DNA of 64,000 nt from Bacteroidales bacterium (lineage in GTDB: Bacteria > Bacteroidota > Bacteroidia > Bacteroidales > F082). Location of the stretch: the NCBI GenBank assembly GCA_030690365.1, contig JAUYGX010000153.1, forward strand, positions 1 through 64,000. Reading direction: 5' to 3'. The translations under genes and the position numbers were made by a program. The notes under the pieces are model-generated. The model worked only from the letters and a program-made list of their open reading frames with translations, was not told the DNA's origin and searched no databases. Shown in pieces: positions 52,382 to 60,726 of this stretch (the stretch's first letter is position 1; each line of letters starts with the position of its first letter).

Positions 52382-52525
52382 GTTAAATATTATGGAAAAC
52401 TGTTTGGATATGAATTTAAATGGAATCCACGGAAAGTTAAAATTCAGAAAGAATGGTTGGCCACCTATCCCAATGCCAGTTTTGAAGTGATAAACAAAGA
52501 CAACTTTTTAAGTTGGATTGAATAG
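52382..52525 (+). pseudogene. C-terminal stub of a DUF4143-type ATPase (right)
   Basis: 47 codons and a TAG at 52523-52525. It begins YYGKLFGYEFKWNPRKVK, the hallmark GYEFKW region of DUF4143 proteins, and ends WLATYPNASFEVINKDNF. A stop at 52379 closes it upstream. Homologous to the left stub at 48863-48955. The rest of 52295-52381 holds no gene. Confidence 0.7.
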
Positions 52526-52598
52526 GTTTTTGCTTCAAACACTAGCCATAAATGGTTTTCCCCCGTTCCGCTAATTTTTTTAACTCATCGAAAAGAAG
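52431..52598. repeat. 168-bp diverged duplication, right copy
   Basis: Partner of 48861-49028. The right copy includes the true 3' end of the intact AAC(3)-like gene, so it is the probable original. Confidence 0.8.
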
Positions 52599-53405
52599 GG
52601 AAGGATTAGCGCTAAAATAGTTTACTCCCTGAAATGAAGTGGACCGACAAGCTTCTTTTGAAATGTATTTATTGAAAAATCCCGGGATATCGCGATGACC
52701 AATATTCAAATGTGGCACCAATGTTTCAATGATCAATTCTTGATTATTCTGATCGATGACCCTGCCTTTCAGGGGTTTGCCCGACAAAGTCTGCAAAGGA
52801 AAACCCTCCTTCATCATGTCTTCTACCACATGCACAAACGAAAGGCTGACCACTTTTTCGCCCAGCCCGATGATCCTGCTGTTGTATTTCATCATTTTAT
52901 AAAGTGGGCTTTTCGTGCCGTTGGGATACATGTCAAGGTGATGTTCGTCCACAAGTTCATGGGCCTGAGCGCCCAATGCCACAATCGAAGTAGTCGGGTG
53001 CAAACTTCGTACGGCATTTTTGTGCCTCCGTGCCAATTCGGGCAATAGCCCCATGGTGGTAGGCGAACGTTTTACATTAAACACAGCCTCCGGTTGTTTC
53101 AAATAATCTTCGGCACGATCGCGGTAATGCCAGCAAGGGAATACAAGCGTACCTTCTTCTCCAACAGCCTCCATCAGCAATTCCAGCAACCTATAGGCCG
53201 AAAAACCAATGTTGAGCTTGTCGGTAGAGCTGTGAATATAAAGGTTCATTCCTGTATCCACCCCCAGTTTACTTTTCAGAAGTGTTAAAAACTGGTTTTC
53301 GGTGAGGGGTGGATATAAAAGCCCGTTGAGCTTGTAGTATGCGTTACGTGCTACTTTAAAGTATTTTATAGGAAGATATTTGTAAATAACATCACCTAAG
53401 CTCAT
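52542..53405 (-). CDS. AAC(3) family N-acyltransferase
   Basis: 287 aa of the Antibiotic_NAT fold, which acetylates amines of aminoglycosides or, in many genomic settings, of sugars or other amines. Motifs: LYIHSSTDKLNIGFS at the start, TLVFPCWHYR, RSLHPTTSIVALGAQA (substrate/CoA loop) and SFVHVVED (catalytic His and Glu of the TxxHxxE type). Its start overlaps the deacetylase-like gene by 4 nt, and it is the last of the ACP-deacetylase-acyltransferase set. The context argues for use of an ACP- or CoA-bound acyl group in glycan or lipid modification, not drug resistance. Confidence 0.85.
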   Translation of the reverse strand: MSLGDVIYKYLPIKYFKVARNAYYKLNGLLYPPLTENQFLTLLKSKLGVDTGMNLYIHSSTDKLNIGFSAYRLLELLMEAVGEEGTLVFPCWHYRDRAEDYLKQPEAVFNVKRSPTTMGLLPELARRHKNAVRSLHPTTSIVALGAQAHELVDEHHLDMYPNGTKSPLYKMMKYNSRIIGLGEKVVSLSFVHVVEDMMKEGFPLQTLSGKPLKGRVIDQNNQELIIETLVPHLNIGHRDIPGFFNKYISKEACRSTSFQGVNYFSANPSLLFDELKKLAERGKTIYG

Positions 53406-54466
53406 GTGGTTGAAAGGTTTTTGTTGAGGTTGGTAAAGGTAACAAATTCAAGTTTAGGGCCATATTTCTTACTTGCCAGTCTGACAAATTCCGAAAGCAG
53501 GAAATAGTGGTATTTATCCATCGATTTGGGATGTCCGATCAGGCTCAAAATGATTTCATTGTGATGATTATACCTGTTGACATTATAATCCAGGATTTTC
53601 ATCAGGTAACCGGGTGAAAATGTGTGGTTGTCAACGGTTAACATGCGGCTTGAGAACAATTGTCTTACTTTATCACCCTTGCTCACACTTTCGTTTGAAT
53701 GGATCATGGGACCGCGGCTTTCGACAGCCCTGTCAGCATATTTCTTAAGTTTAAAAGAAGTAGGCATTTCAAAAATCCCCTTTGGTTTTGAGGCAATTGG
53801 AATTTCAAAAAGCGTATTTTTATTTACATCAGTCTTGCTAAAATCGCCATCGCTTGACAAGTACCAATTTGGTAAGTTTGGGACATTCCTATAATCGACC
53901 AACGAAGTATTCGACCTGAAAAAGTAGCCCGGGCTGATGGAACTGTCGAACCGGATGCCATGCTTAAACAAGGCATTTAATATTTTGTCGGCATGTGGAA
54001 CGAAGTTATATCCACCGGCCCTGAAAGCCATGCAACGATACTCCGGATTGGCCGAACTACCTATTTTAGTTAACTCATTCACACCCAACTCAACAATGGT
54101 TTCGATGTTGTAATGGTTATCTTCATTGGCGAAATCTCCCATTTTATATTTTGGTGAAGGTGCTACGTTACCATTGGTAAACGTGCTTTCGAGCCAATGG
54201 GGATGCAGGTGTAACTGCACATCGTGACCTTTGTAAATGGCTTGTTGCATTTGGTTTTTAAAGGCTTGGGCAAACCCTGTTTCATTCCATTCCCCAAACT
54301 TTATATAACTGAGTATATCGGCAAAAAAAACAGCCGGAACCTTAAGTTTTTCAAGTAACTCCATAAGCCGGTCAGTGGGATCAAACAAACTGTGCCGATA
54401 CGATTTGACAATGCCTCCCAGAGGGAGTTCATAATCAAATGTGAGCAGGAGTTTGAGGTGGTTCAT
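53402..54466 (-). CDS. Polysaccharide deacetylase-like protein
   Basis: 354 aa. NodB-like barrel elements: LLLTFDYELPLGG (first Asp), AVFFADILSYI, DVQLHLHPHW (paired His metal ligands), CMAFRAGGYNF (Arg near the active site) and ILSLIGHPKSMD at the end. Likely a metal-dependent N-deacetylase of an amino sugar, or a relative lacking activity. No signal peptide, so cytoplasmic. Overlaps ACP and AAC(3) genes by 4 nt each. Deacetylation followed by AAC(3)-type reacylation would make chemical sense. Confidence 0.7.
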   Translation of the reverse strand: MNHLKLLLTFDYELPLGGIVKSYRHSLFDPTDRLMELLEKLKVPAVFFADILSYIKFGEWNETGFAQAFKNQMQQAIYKGHDVQLHLHPHWLESTFTNGNVAPSPKYKMGDFANEDNHYNIETIVELGVNELTKIGSSANPEYRCMAFRAGGYNFVPHADKILNALFKHGIRFDSSISPGYFFRSNTSLVDYRNVPNLPNWYLSSDGDFSKTDVNKNTLFEIPIASKPKGIFEMPTSFKLKKYADRAVESRGPMIHSNESVSKGDKVRQLFSSRMLTVDNHTFSPGYLMKILDYNVNRYNHHNEIILSLIGHPKSMDKYHYFLLSEFVRLASKKYGPKLEFVTFTNLNKNLSTT

Positions 54467-54708
54467 AATTGATCGGTATGGCTAAGTTTTAGTTTGACAA
54501 CCCTAACAATATCCTTGTAATTAAGCATTTCACTGATTTCTTCAGGTTCAAGCAAAATATCAAACTCTTCTTCAATGACTGACATTAAAGTAATATGTTT
54601 CAACGAATCCCATTTAAATGATTCTGGGTTTGAATTTTTTTTAGTGCTTATACCGAGATTCTCGGTCAAAATATTTATAATCCTATTTTCGATCAACATA
54701 AAATTCAT
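54463..54708 (-). CDS. Acyl carrier protein
   Basis: 81 aa with the phosphopantetheine motif in FKWDSLKHITLM (Ser of DSL), flanked by two helices and an acidic face (VIEEEFDILLEPEEISEML). It is not the housekeeping AcpP type; the WDSLKH form belongs to carrier proteins of secondary metabolite and polysaccharide clusters. A promoter box (54728-54735) precedes it. Confidence 0.85.
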   Translation of the reverse strand: MNFMLIENRIINILTENLGISTKKNSNPESFKWDSLKHITLMSVIEEEFDILLEPEEISEMLNYKDIVRVVKLKLSHTDQL

Positions 54709-54727
54709 TCAAATTATACTGGATAAG

Positions 54728-54735
54728 CAAAAGTA
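54728..54735 (-). promoter_or_regulatory. -7 box TACTTTTG for the ACP-deacetylase-AAC(3) unit
   Basis: CAAAAGTA on plus; leader about 13 nt to ATG 54708. It suggests these three genes can be transcribed apart from icmF-fkbH. Confidence 0.5.
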
Positions 54736-54797
54736 TAATTTTATTGGCCACCCCCTCTCACTGGAAAACGAAACTTTCGCATACCATGAAGCAAGAT

Positions 54798-56390
54798 TTA
54801 TTGCTGAATTATAGTATACAAATCACTCATGTTGAGCTTTTTTGTCAATGCAAGGTGGTGGTCTTTTCTATTAGTATTTTGTACATCAATCAGTTCAAAC
54901 CCATTACGCTTATAAAAATTCTCCACCTGCCCGTTTTTTGCCGTTGGAATAAATGAAGCCTTAACTTCCCTGATCCCCTTTTCAAACAGCTTGTTTAACA
55001 CTGTACTCAAAAACGCGTTCTCGATTCCCCTTCCCAGTATCCGGCAACTGAGCATATAATTGTCGATTTCGGCTGTTAAGCCTTCTGTTTTTACAATAGC
55101 CAAGGCCGTGATGCCATTATCGCCAAATTTATCGCTTACGGCCACATCCCAAACAAGATACCCTTTACTGATTAGGTTGTTGATTTCGGCTTCGGTGTAA
55201 CGTTTAGTCGTCAGGTTGAATTGGTTGGTCTTTTGGGTCATCTGCGCTATACGCGGTATGTGCACCGGGTTATTTTCAGAAATGGTGAGCTTGATGTCCA
55301 TTTCCTTTAAAAACTGTACTTCTGTATCGAAGGCATTTAATAACTGCCTGCGTTGGGCATTTTGTTGGTATTGAACCGACTTTGATTTGTCTTCTTCGGT
55401 GAGTTCATACACCTGAAACCATTGGTTATAAACCTCCTGAATAAAATCGACCAACAGGTATGGTTGCTTTGGAAAATCGGGTACAACAACTTCGGGAAGC
55501 ATTGATTTCACCTGCTCACGCTCAAAAGGACTGTCATCAATAAACACCAGGCTGTCAATGCCAATGTTTAATTCATGCGCTAATTCAATGATATTATCAG
55601 GTTTGTTTTTCCAGTTGATCCGCAACGCCGAAAAATCTGCTGATTTCAAAACCATTTCATCTCTTTGAGAGAACGCCTGTTGTACATCTTCAGGGTTATT
55701 TTTGCTGCACAAAGCCAGGATAACGCCGGTATTTTGTATTTCCTTTATCCAGGATTGAAAATCACGGTAGCAGTTTCCCGGATAGGTGTTCCCCAATTGG
55801 ATTCCTGAAATACCATCCTCACCTAATATTCCACCCCATAGTGTATTGTCCAGATCGAGTACCAGGCATTTTTTGCGAACGCCTTCGATGGCACTGATTT
55901 TTTGTAGAAACCACTGATTAAAATTTCGGGCTAACCTGGGGCTAACGGGTACCTGCGACAGATAAAAATGCCTTTTGTCGATGAGTTCTTTTAGTCCATA
56001 TTCAGAAGCAAACGTACTGAAATCAAGCACTTTTATTTGTCTGTTCCCGGCAGCCAGTTCAAAAATAGAATCGTTGTAACTTTTGATGGCTTCTCCAATA
56101 GGATCGGCGGTTGTAAAACCTATTGGCGTCGTATTCCAGATGGTGATACAAAGTAGTGATGCAGTGTTGGGAATATGGCCTGCCACATGAATTAACCGCT
56201 GTTTAAAGAAATCAATTTCTGCTGACAGGGCAGTTCTGTTAGCACCGGAAGGCATGAAATAGAACCACACATAATACTTAAAACCGGCAGAGAACCCGAT
56301 TTCATTATATCCACTGAAGCTACAACCTTCCAAATGATCGAAAAGCGGTTCAACAGTATAGTTTCTAAAAATGAAAAAGTTTTGCGACAT
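54798..56390 (-). CDS. FkbH-like HAD-IIIC enzyme, glyceryl loader
   Basis: 530 aa. Residues about 165-330 are a HAD domain with CLVLDLDNTLWGGILGEDG (nucleophile Asp), ALCSKNN and DSLVFIDDSPFEREQV. The C-terminal part (about 340-520) is an acetyltransferase-like fold (FGDNGITALAIV, RILGRGIENAFL). FkbH proteins move a phosphoglyceryl group from 1,3-bisphosphoglycerate onto an ACP with loss of phosphate. The ACP gene follows after 89 nt. The gene begins 12 nt after the icmF stop, so it is read from the icmF transcript. Confidence 0.85.
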   Translation of the reverse strand: MSQNFFIFRNYTVEPLFDHLEGCSFSGYNEIGFSAGFKYYVWFYFMPSGANRTALSAEIDFFKQRLIHVAGHIPNTASLLCITIWNTTPIGFTTADPIGEAIKSYNDSIFELAAGNRQIKVLDFSTFASEYGLKELIDKRHFYLSQVPVSPRLARNFNQWFLQKISAIEGVRKKCLVLDLDNTLWGGILGEDGISGIQLGNTYPGNCYRDFQSWIKEIQNTGVILALCSKNNPEDVQQAFSQRDEMVLKSADFSALRINWKNKPDNIIELAHELNIGIDSLVFIDDSPFEREQVKSMLPEVVVPDFPKQPYLLVDFIQEVYNQWFQVYELTEEDKSKSVQYQQNAQRRQLLNAFDTEVQFLKEMDIKLTISENNPVHIPRIAQMTQKTNQFNLTTKRYTEAEINNLISKGYLVWDVAVSDKFGDNGITALAIVKTEGLTAEIDNYMLSCRILGRGIENAFLSTVLNKLFEKGIREVKASFIPTAKNGQVENFYKRNGFELIDVQNTNRKDHHLALTKKLNMSDLYTIIQQ

Positions 56391-56402
56391 CTGATGATCA
56401 GT

Positions 56403-59400
56403 TTACATATTCCTTCTGTACTGTCCGCCCACCGAAAACAATGCGTTGGTAATTTGCCCGATGGAAGATGTTTTGGTGGCTTCCATCAGGGCTTCGAACA
56501 CATTTTGGTTGTTGATGGCCTTTTTCTGTAACAACTTCAAAGCTACTGTACTTTCCTCTTTCCAGGTTGCGTGAAGCTGTTCCAGCATGTGGATCTGGTA
56601 TTGCTTTTCTTCTTCGGTAGCGCGGATCACCTCGCCCGGGATAACAGTTTTCGATCCCCCGATTCCCAAAAAAGTATTCACACCGATGATGGGCAACTCG
56701 CCCGAATGTTTCAGGTGTTCATAATAAAGACTTTCTTCCTGGATTTTTCCCCGTTGATACATGGTTTCCATGGCACCCAATACTCCGCCACGTTCTGTAA
56801 TCCGGTCCATTTCGCTCAGGATGGCTTCTTCCACCAGATCGGTCAGTTCTTCGATGATGAAAGAACCTTGCAACGGGTTTTGGTTTTTGGCCAGCCCCAG
56901 CTCATGGTTGATGATCATCTGGATGGCGATGGCACGACGAACACTTTCCTCGGTGGGAGTGGTAATGGCCTCATCATATGCATTGGTATGCAGCGAGTTA
57001 CAATTATCGTAAATGGCGTACAACGCCTGTAAGGTGGTGCGGATATCGTTGAAATCGATTTCCTGAGCATGCAACGACCGTCCTGAAGTCTGGATGTGGT
57101 ATTTTAGTTTTTGAGCCCGTTCGTCGCCGCCATATTTCAGTTTCATGGCTTTGGCCCAGATCAAACGGGCCACACGGCCAATAACGGCATATTCAGGATC
57201 TTCGCCATTGCTGAAAAAGAAACTGAGGTTGGGCGCAAACTGGTTGATGTCCATGCCCCGCGAGAGGTAATATTCCACGTAAGTGAACCCATTGGCCAGC
57301 GTAAATGCCAGCTGACTAATTGGGTTGGCGCCTGCTTCGGCGATATGGTAACCCGAAATGCTCACGCTGTAAAAATTTCGCACATTCTGGTTAATGAAAT
57401 ATTCCTGGATATCACCCATCATTTTCAGGGAGAAATCCGTGGAGAAAATGCAGGTATTTTGAGCCTGGTCTTCTTTCAGGATGTCGGCCTGTACCGTTCC
57501 GCGCACTTTGGAAAGGGTTTCTTTTTTGATTTTCTGATAAACCTCTGCAGGCAATACCGTGTCGCCGGTAACTCCCAGCAACATCAATCCCAAACCATTG
57601 TTTCCATCTGGGATTTTGCCCTGATAGGCTGGCCTTTTGGTGCCTCTCCGGCGATAAAGTTCTTCAATTTTCTGTTGAATTTCTTTTTCCAGACCATTGG
57701 CTGTGATATACACTTCGCATTGCTGGTCGATGGCGGCATTCATAAAGAAACCCACCAAAGTTGGTGCCGGCCCGTTGATGGTCATCGAAACCGAGGTGGT
57801 GGATTTGGCCAGATCGAAACCCGAATAGAGTTTTTTCGCGTCATCCAGACAGGCAATACTCACGCCTGCATTGCCAATTTTTCCATAAATATCAGGACGT
57901 AAATCGGGGTCTTCACCATATAAAGTCACCGAATCGAATGCCGTGGAAAGTCGCTTGGCCGCCAGACCCTTGCTTACATAATGAAAGCGGCGGTTGGTAC
58001 GCTCAGGGCCACCTTCGCCGGCAAACATGCGTGTGGGATCTTCGTTTTCGCGTTTAAAGGGGAAAACTCCGGCGGCGTATGGAAATTCGCCCGGTACATT
58101 TTCCTTCAACACCCAACGCAGAATCTCGCCCCAGCTTTTATAGGGTGGCAAACAAACTTTTGGAACCTGTGTGTGCGACATAGATTCGACATGTGTGGCA
58201 ATTTTCAGTTCCTTGTCGCGCACCTTAAAGATGAAATACTCATCAGTGTATAATTTTTTTGTCTGGTCCCAATTTTCAAGGATTTCTTTGTTTTTTGGAT
58301 CCAGTTTGGTGGCTGTTTTTTTAATTAACTGACGGATGGGGTTGGTCGCTTCCTCTTCATGCTCTTTTTCCAGAAGGGAGGCCGATTGCTCAAGACTAAA
58401 TAAATTTTGTGCCACTTCGCTTTGCTGCATGGCCCAACGGTTATAGCCACGAACGGTTTCAGAAATTTCCGAAAGGTAACGTATCCGATGAGGTGGGATG
58501 ATATAAATCTTGTCAGGCGAATGCCCGGAGTCATCTGATTTCTTACCAAAACCAACGCCAGTAAATTGTTCAATTTTCAGTAAAAGGTTAGTGTACAATT
58601 CATTGACACCAGGATCGTTAAACTGCGAAGCCACCGTTCCATAAACAGGCATTGAATCCGAATCCTGATCGAACAACTGATGATTGCGCTGGTATTGTTT
58701 TTTCACATCACGTAAGGCATCCATTGCGCCCCGTTTGTCGGCTTTGTTTAAGGCGATGATGTTGGCATAATCGAGCATGTCGATTTTCTCCAGCTGGCTG
58801 GCAGCACCGTATTCAGGAGTCATCACGTAAAGTGAAACATCGCTGTGATCGATGATGGCAGAGTCGGACTGGCCGATGCCCGAGGTTTCGAGGATGATCA
58901 AATCAAAACCCGCCGCCTGCGCGATGAGTTCTGCATCCTTAACATATTTTGACAGACTCAGGTTGGCCTGACGTGTGGCTAGTGAGCGCATGTAGACTCT
59001 CGGATTGTCGATGGCATTCATGCGGATGCGATCACCTAAAAGAGCACCACCTGATTTGCGTTTGGAAGGATCTACCGAGATGATGGCCATGCGTTTTTCA
59101 GGGAAATCGCGTAAAAACCTACGGACAATTTCATCGATTAAAGAGGATTTTCCGGCACCACCGGTACCCGTAATTCCCAAAACGGGTGATTTGATCTTAC
59201 GTTTGTGGTGGGCTATTTCTTCGAGTAACGGGGCTACTTCATCGCGGTTGTTTTCGGCAGCGGAAATCAGCTTTGCAATGGATACAAAGTTTTGGGTATA
59301 AATATCTCTGGCTGTTACCTGAATATCTTTGCCGGTAGGGATATCTGATTTTTCCAGCAAATCGTTGATCATACCCTGAAGTCCCATTTCCATTCCGTCG

Positions 59401-59774
59401 TCGGGACTATAGATGCGGGTGATGCCGTAGGCTTGCAATTCTTTGGCTTCTTCGGGCAGGATTACGCCACCACCACCGGCAAAAATGCGGATATGACCGC
59501 ACCCTTTTTCGTTGAGCATGTCGAACATATATTTCAAAAACTCCATGTGCCCGCCCTGATAGCTGGTGAGCGCGATGGCTTGTGCATCTTCCTGAATGGC
59601 TGTGTTTACAATTTCGTGTACCGAACGGTTATGTCCCAGGTGAATGACTTCGGCTCCGGAAGCCTGGATAATCCTGCGCATGACGTTGATGGCGGCATCG
59701 TGTCCATCGAACAAGGAGGCTGCCGTAACGATGCGGATGTGATTTTTCGGTTTGTAAACGGGTTGGTCTTGCAT
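56403..59774 (-). CDS. icmF: Isobutyryl-CoA mutase fused to its G-protein (IcmF)
   Basis: 1123 aa. Order: B12-binding domain with [10 protein letters not shown] (H25 as the cobalt ligand), MeaB-like G-domain ([15 protein letters not shown] Walker [38 protein letters not shown]), then the mutase barrel with [23 protein letters not shown] and [24 protein letters not shown]. It interconverts isobutyryl-CoA and n-butyryl-CoA (or pivalyl/isovaleryl in some members), using adenosylcobalamin and GTP. The Phe in GVFPFK in place of the methylmalonyl-type Tyr fits a non-carboxylated substrate. Length matches the family. Confidence 0.95.
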   Translation of the reverse strand: MQDQPVYKPKNHIRIVTAASLFDGHDAAINVMRRIIQASGAEVIHLGHNRSVHEIVNTAIQEDAQAIALTSYQGGHMEFLKYMFDMLNEKGCGHIRIFAGGGGVILPEEAKELQAYGITRIYSPDDGMEMGLQGMINDLLEKSDIPTGKDIQVTARDIYTQNFVSIAKLISAAENNRDEVAPLLEEIAHHKRKIKSPVLGITGTGGAGKSSLIDEIVRRFLRDFPEKRMAIISVDPSKRKSGGALLGDRIRMNAIDNPRVYMRSLATRQANLSLSKYVKDAELIAQAAGFDLIILETSGIGQSDSAIIDHSDVSLYVMTPEYGAASQLEKIDMLDYANIIALNKADKRGAMDALRDVKKQYQRNHQLFDQDSDSMPVYGTVASQFNDPGVNELYTNLLLKIEQFTGVGFGKKSDDSGHSPDKIYIIPPHRIRYLSEISETVRGYNRWAMQQSEVAQNLFSLEQSASLLEKEHEEEATNPIRQLIKKTATKLDPKNKEILENWDQTKKLYTDEYFIFKVRDKELKIATHVESMSHTQVPKVCLPPYKSWGEILRWVLKENVPGEFPYAAGVFPFKRENEDPTRMFAGEGGPERTNRRFHYVSKGLAAKRLSTAFDSVTLYGEDPDLRPDIYGKIGNAGVSIACLDDAKKLYSGFDLAKSTTSVSMTINGPAPTLVGFFMNAAIDQQCEVYITANGLEKEIQQKIEELYRRRGTKRPAYQGKIPDGNNGLGLMLLGVTGDTVLPAEVYQKIKKETLSKVRGTVQADILKEDQAQNTCIFSTDFSLKMMGDIQEYFINQNVRNFYSVSISGYHIAEAGANPISQLAFTLANGFTYVEYYLSRGMDINQFAPNLSFFFSNGEDPEYAVIGRVARLIWAKAMKLKYGGDERAQKLKYHIQTSGRSLHAQEIDFNDIRTTLQALYAIYDNCNSLHTNAYDEAITTPTEESVRRAIAIQMIINHELGLAKNQNPLQGSFIIEELTDLVEEAILSEMDRITERGGVLGAMETMYQRGKIQEESLYYEHLKHSGELPIIGVNTFLGIGGSKTVIPGEVIRATEEEKQYQIHMLEQLHATWKEESTVALKLLQKKAINNQNVFEALMEATKTSSIGQITNALFSVGGQYRRNM

Positions 59775-59803
59775 ACTATAATTCCATTTTTTTAATCGTG
59801 CAG

Positions 59804-59811
59804 CAAAGATA
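59804..59811 (-). promoter_or_regulatory. -7 box TATCTTTG for icmF
   Basis: CAAAGATA on plus; leader about 23 nt to ATG 59774. Confidence 0.5.
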
Positions 59812-59844
59812 AAAACTTTCGGGCGAGTAATGTGATATGCAATA

Positions 59845-60018
59845 GAACACGGATGACACAGGTGCTGCGGATTTAGCTGGATAAAGGGTAAAGGGTTGGA
59901 ACACGGATAACACAGATGTTACGGATTTAAACGGATAAATCCGTGATCTCCCGTTCAATCGGTGTCATCCGTGTTCCATTTCCCCTGCAGGATAGAAATT
60001 CTGGGATCATGCGTGTTC
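59845..60018. repeat. CACGGAT-family dispersed repeat, left of the GxxExxY gene
   Basis: Inverted and direct short repeats of AACACGGAT, ACGGAT and ATCCGTGTTCC. The segment 59951-59994 recurs almost exactly (one mismatch) at 60594-60637 on the other side of the gene. Short ORFs here are not coding. Confidence 0.7.
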
Positions 60019-60058
60019 CAAAACATATTCGTATCTTTCACAATTAAAACCCATCGCC

Positions 60059-60436
60059 ATGCTATACGAAGAATTAACAAGTGAAATTATCGAGGTATTC
60101 TATAAGGTTTATAATACTTTGGGATACGGTTTTCTGGAGAAAGTTTATGAAAATGCCATGATGATTGAATTGAAAAAAGCGGGTTTAAAATGCAAGAGCC
60201 AATGTCCTGTTAAAGTCTATTATGAAGGTGAATCTGTTGGAGATTATTTTGCAGATATTATCGTGGAAGATTTGATTATCCTTGAACTTAAAGCTGCTGA
60301 AGCATTGGTTGATGAACATGGTTATCAGTTAATCAACTACCTGAAAGCTACAGACAGAGAGGTGGGTCTGCTGTTCAACTTCGGAAAGAAACCTCAGTTT
60401 AAAAGAAAAATTTTTACTAATGACAGAAAGGGTTAG
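60059..60436 (+). CDS. GxxExxY family protein (PD-(D/E)XK nuclease-like)
   Basis: 125 aa. G24-x-x-E27-x-x-Y30 in GFLEKVY gives the family its name. A later DII(V)xxxIILELKA (D, then E-x-K) matches a PD-(D/E)XK nuclease core. Gly-Phe-Gly-Lys near the end (LLFNFGKKPQFKR). The gene is flanked on both sides by related direct repeats, which suggests a repeat-associated or mobile unit. Function not established. Confidence 0.85.
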   Translation: MLYEELTSEIIEVFYKVYNTLGYGFLEKVYENAMMIELKKAGLKCKSQCPVKVYYEGESVGDYFADIIVEDLIILELKAAEALVDEHGYQLINYLKATDREVGLLFNFGKKPQFKRKIFTNDRKG

Positions 60437-60439
60437 AAC

Positions 60440-60690
60440 ACGGATACAGGGTAAAAGGTTAGAACACGGATAACGCGGATAGGACGGATAAGAACGGATA
60501 AAACCCGTGATCATCCGTTTAATCCCCGCCTACGGCCGGCAGGTGTGTCATCCGCGTTCTATTATCCTTGCCAGATAAAAAACCTGTGATCATCCGTTCA
60601 ATCGGTGTCATCCGTGTTCCATTTCCCCTGCCGGATAAATACCCGTGATCATCTGTTTAATCCGTGTCATCCGCGTTCCAAAACAAATTT
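60440..60690. repeat. CACGGAT-family dispersed repeat, right of the GxxExxY gene
   Basis: About 250 nt composed of repeated AACACGGATA, GATCATCCGTTTAATCC and CATCCGCGTTCC words, with several inverted pairs able to form long hairpins. Contains the second copy of the 44-bp direct repeat (60594-60637). No gene. Confidence 0.75.
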
Positions 60691-60694
60691 TCAA

Positions 60695-60702
60695 TATTTT
60701 TG
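60695..60702 (+). promoter_or_regulatory. -7 box TATTTTTG for the S46 peptidase gene
   Basis: Exact consensus; leader about 20 nt to ATG 60727. Confidence 0.5.
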
Positions 60703-60726
60703 ACAAAAAATAAAAAACGATATTAA

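Noticed and set aside
48861-52598. Insertion sequence or transposon with 168-bp terminal repeats
   Set aside because: The repeats are the ends of two ordinary genes, 77 percent identical, in direct orientation, and no transposase or recombinase is between them.
52542-53405. Aminoglycoside resistance gene
   Set aside because: The AAC(3) fold is clear, but the gene is coupled to ACP and a deacetylase-like gene, so a biosynthetic role is more likely.
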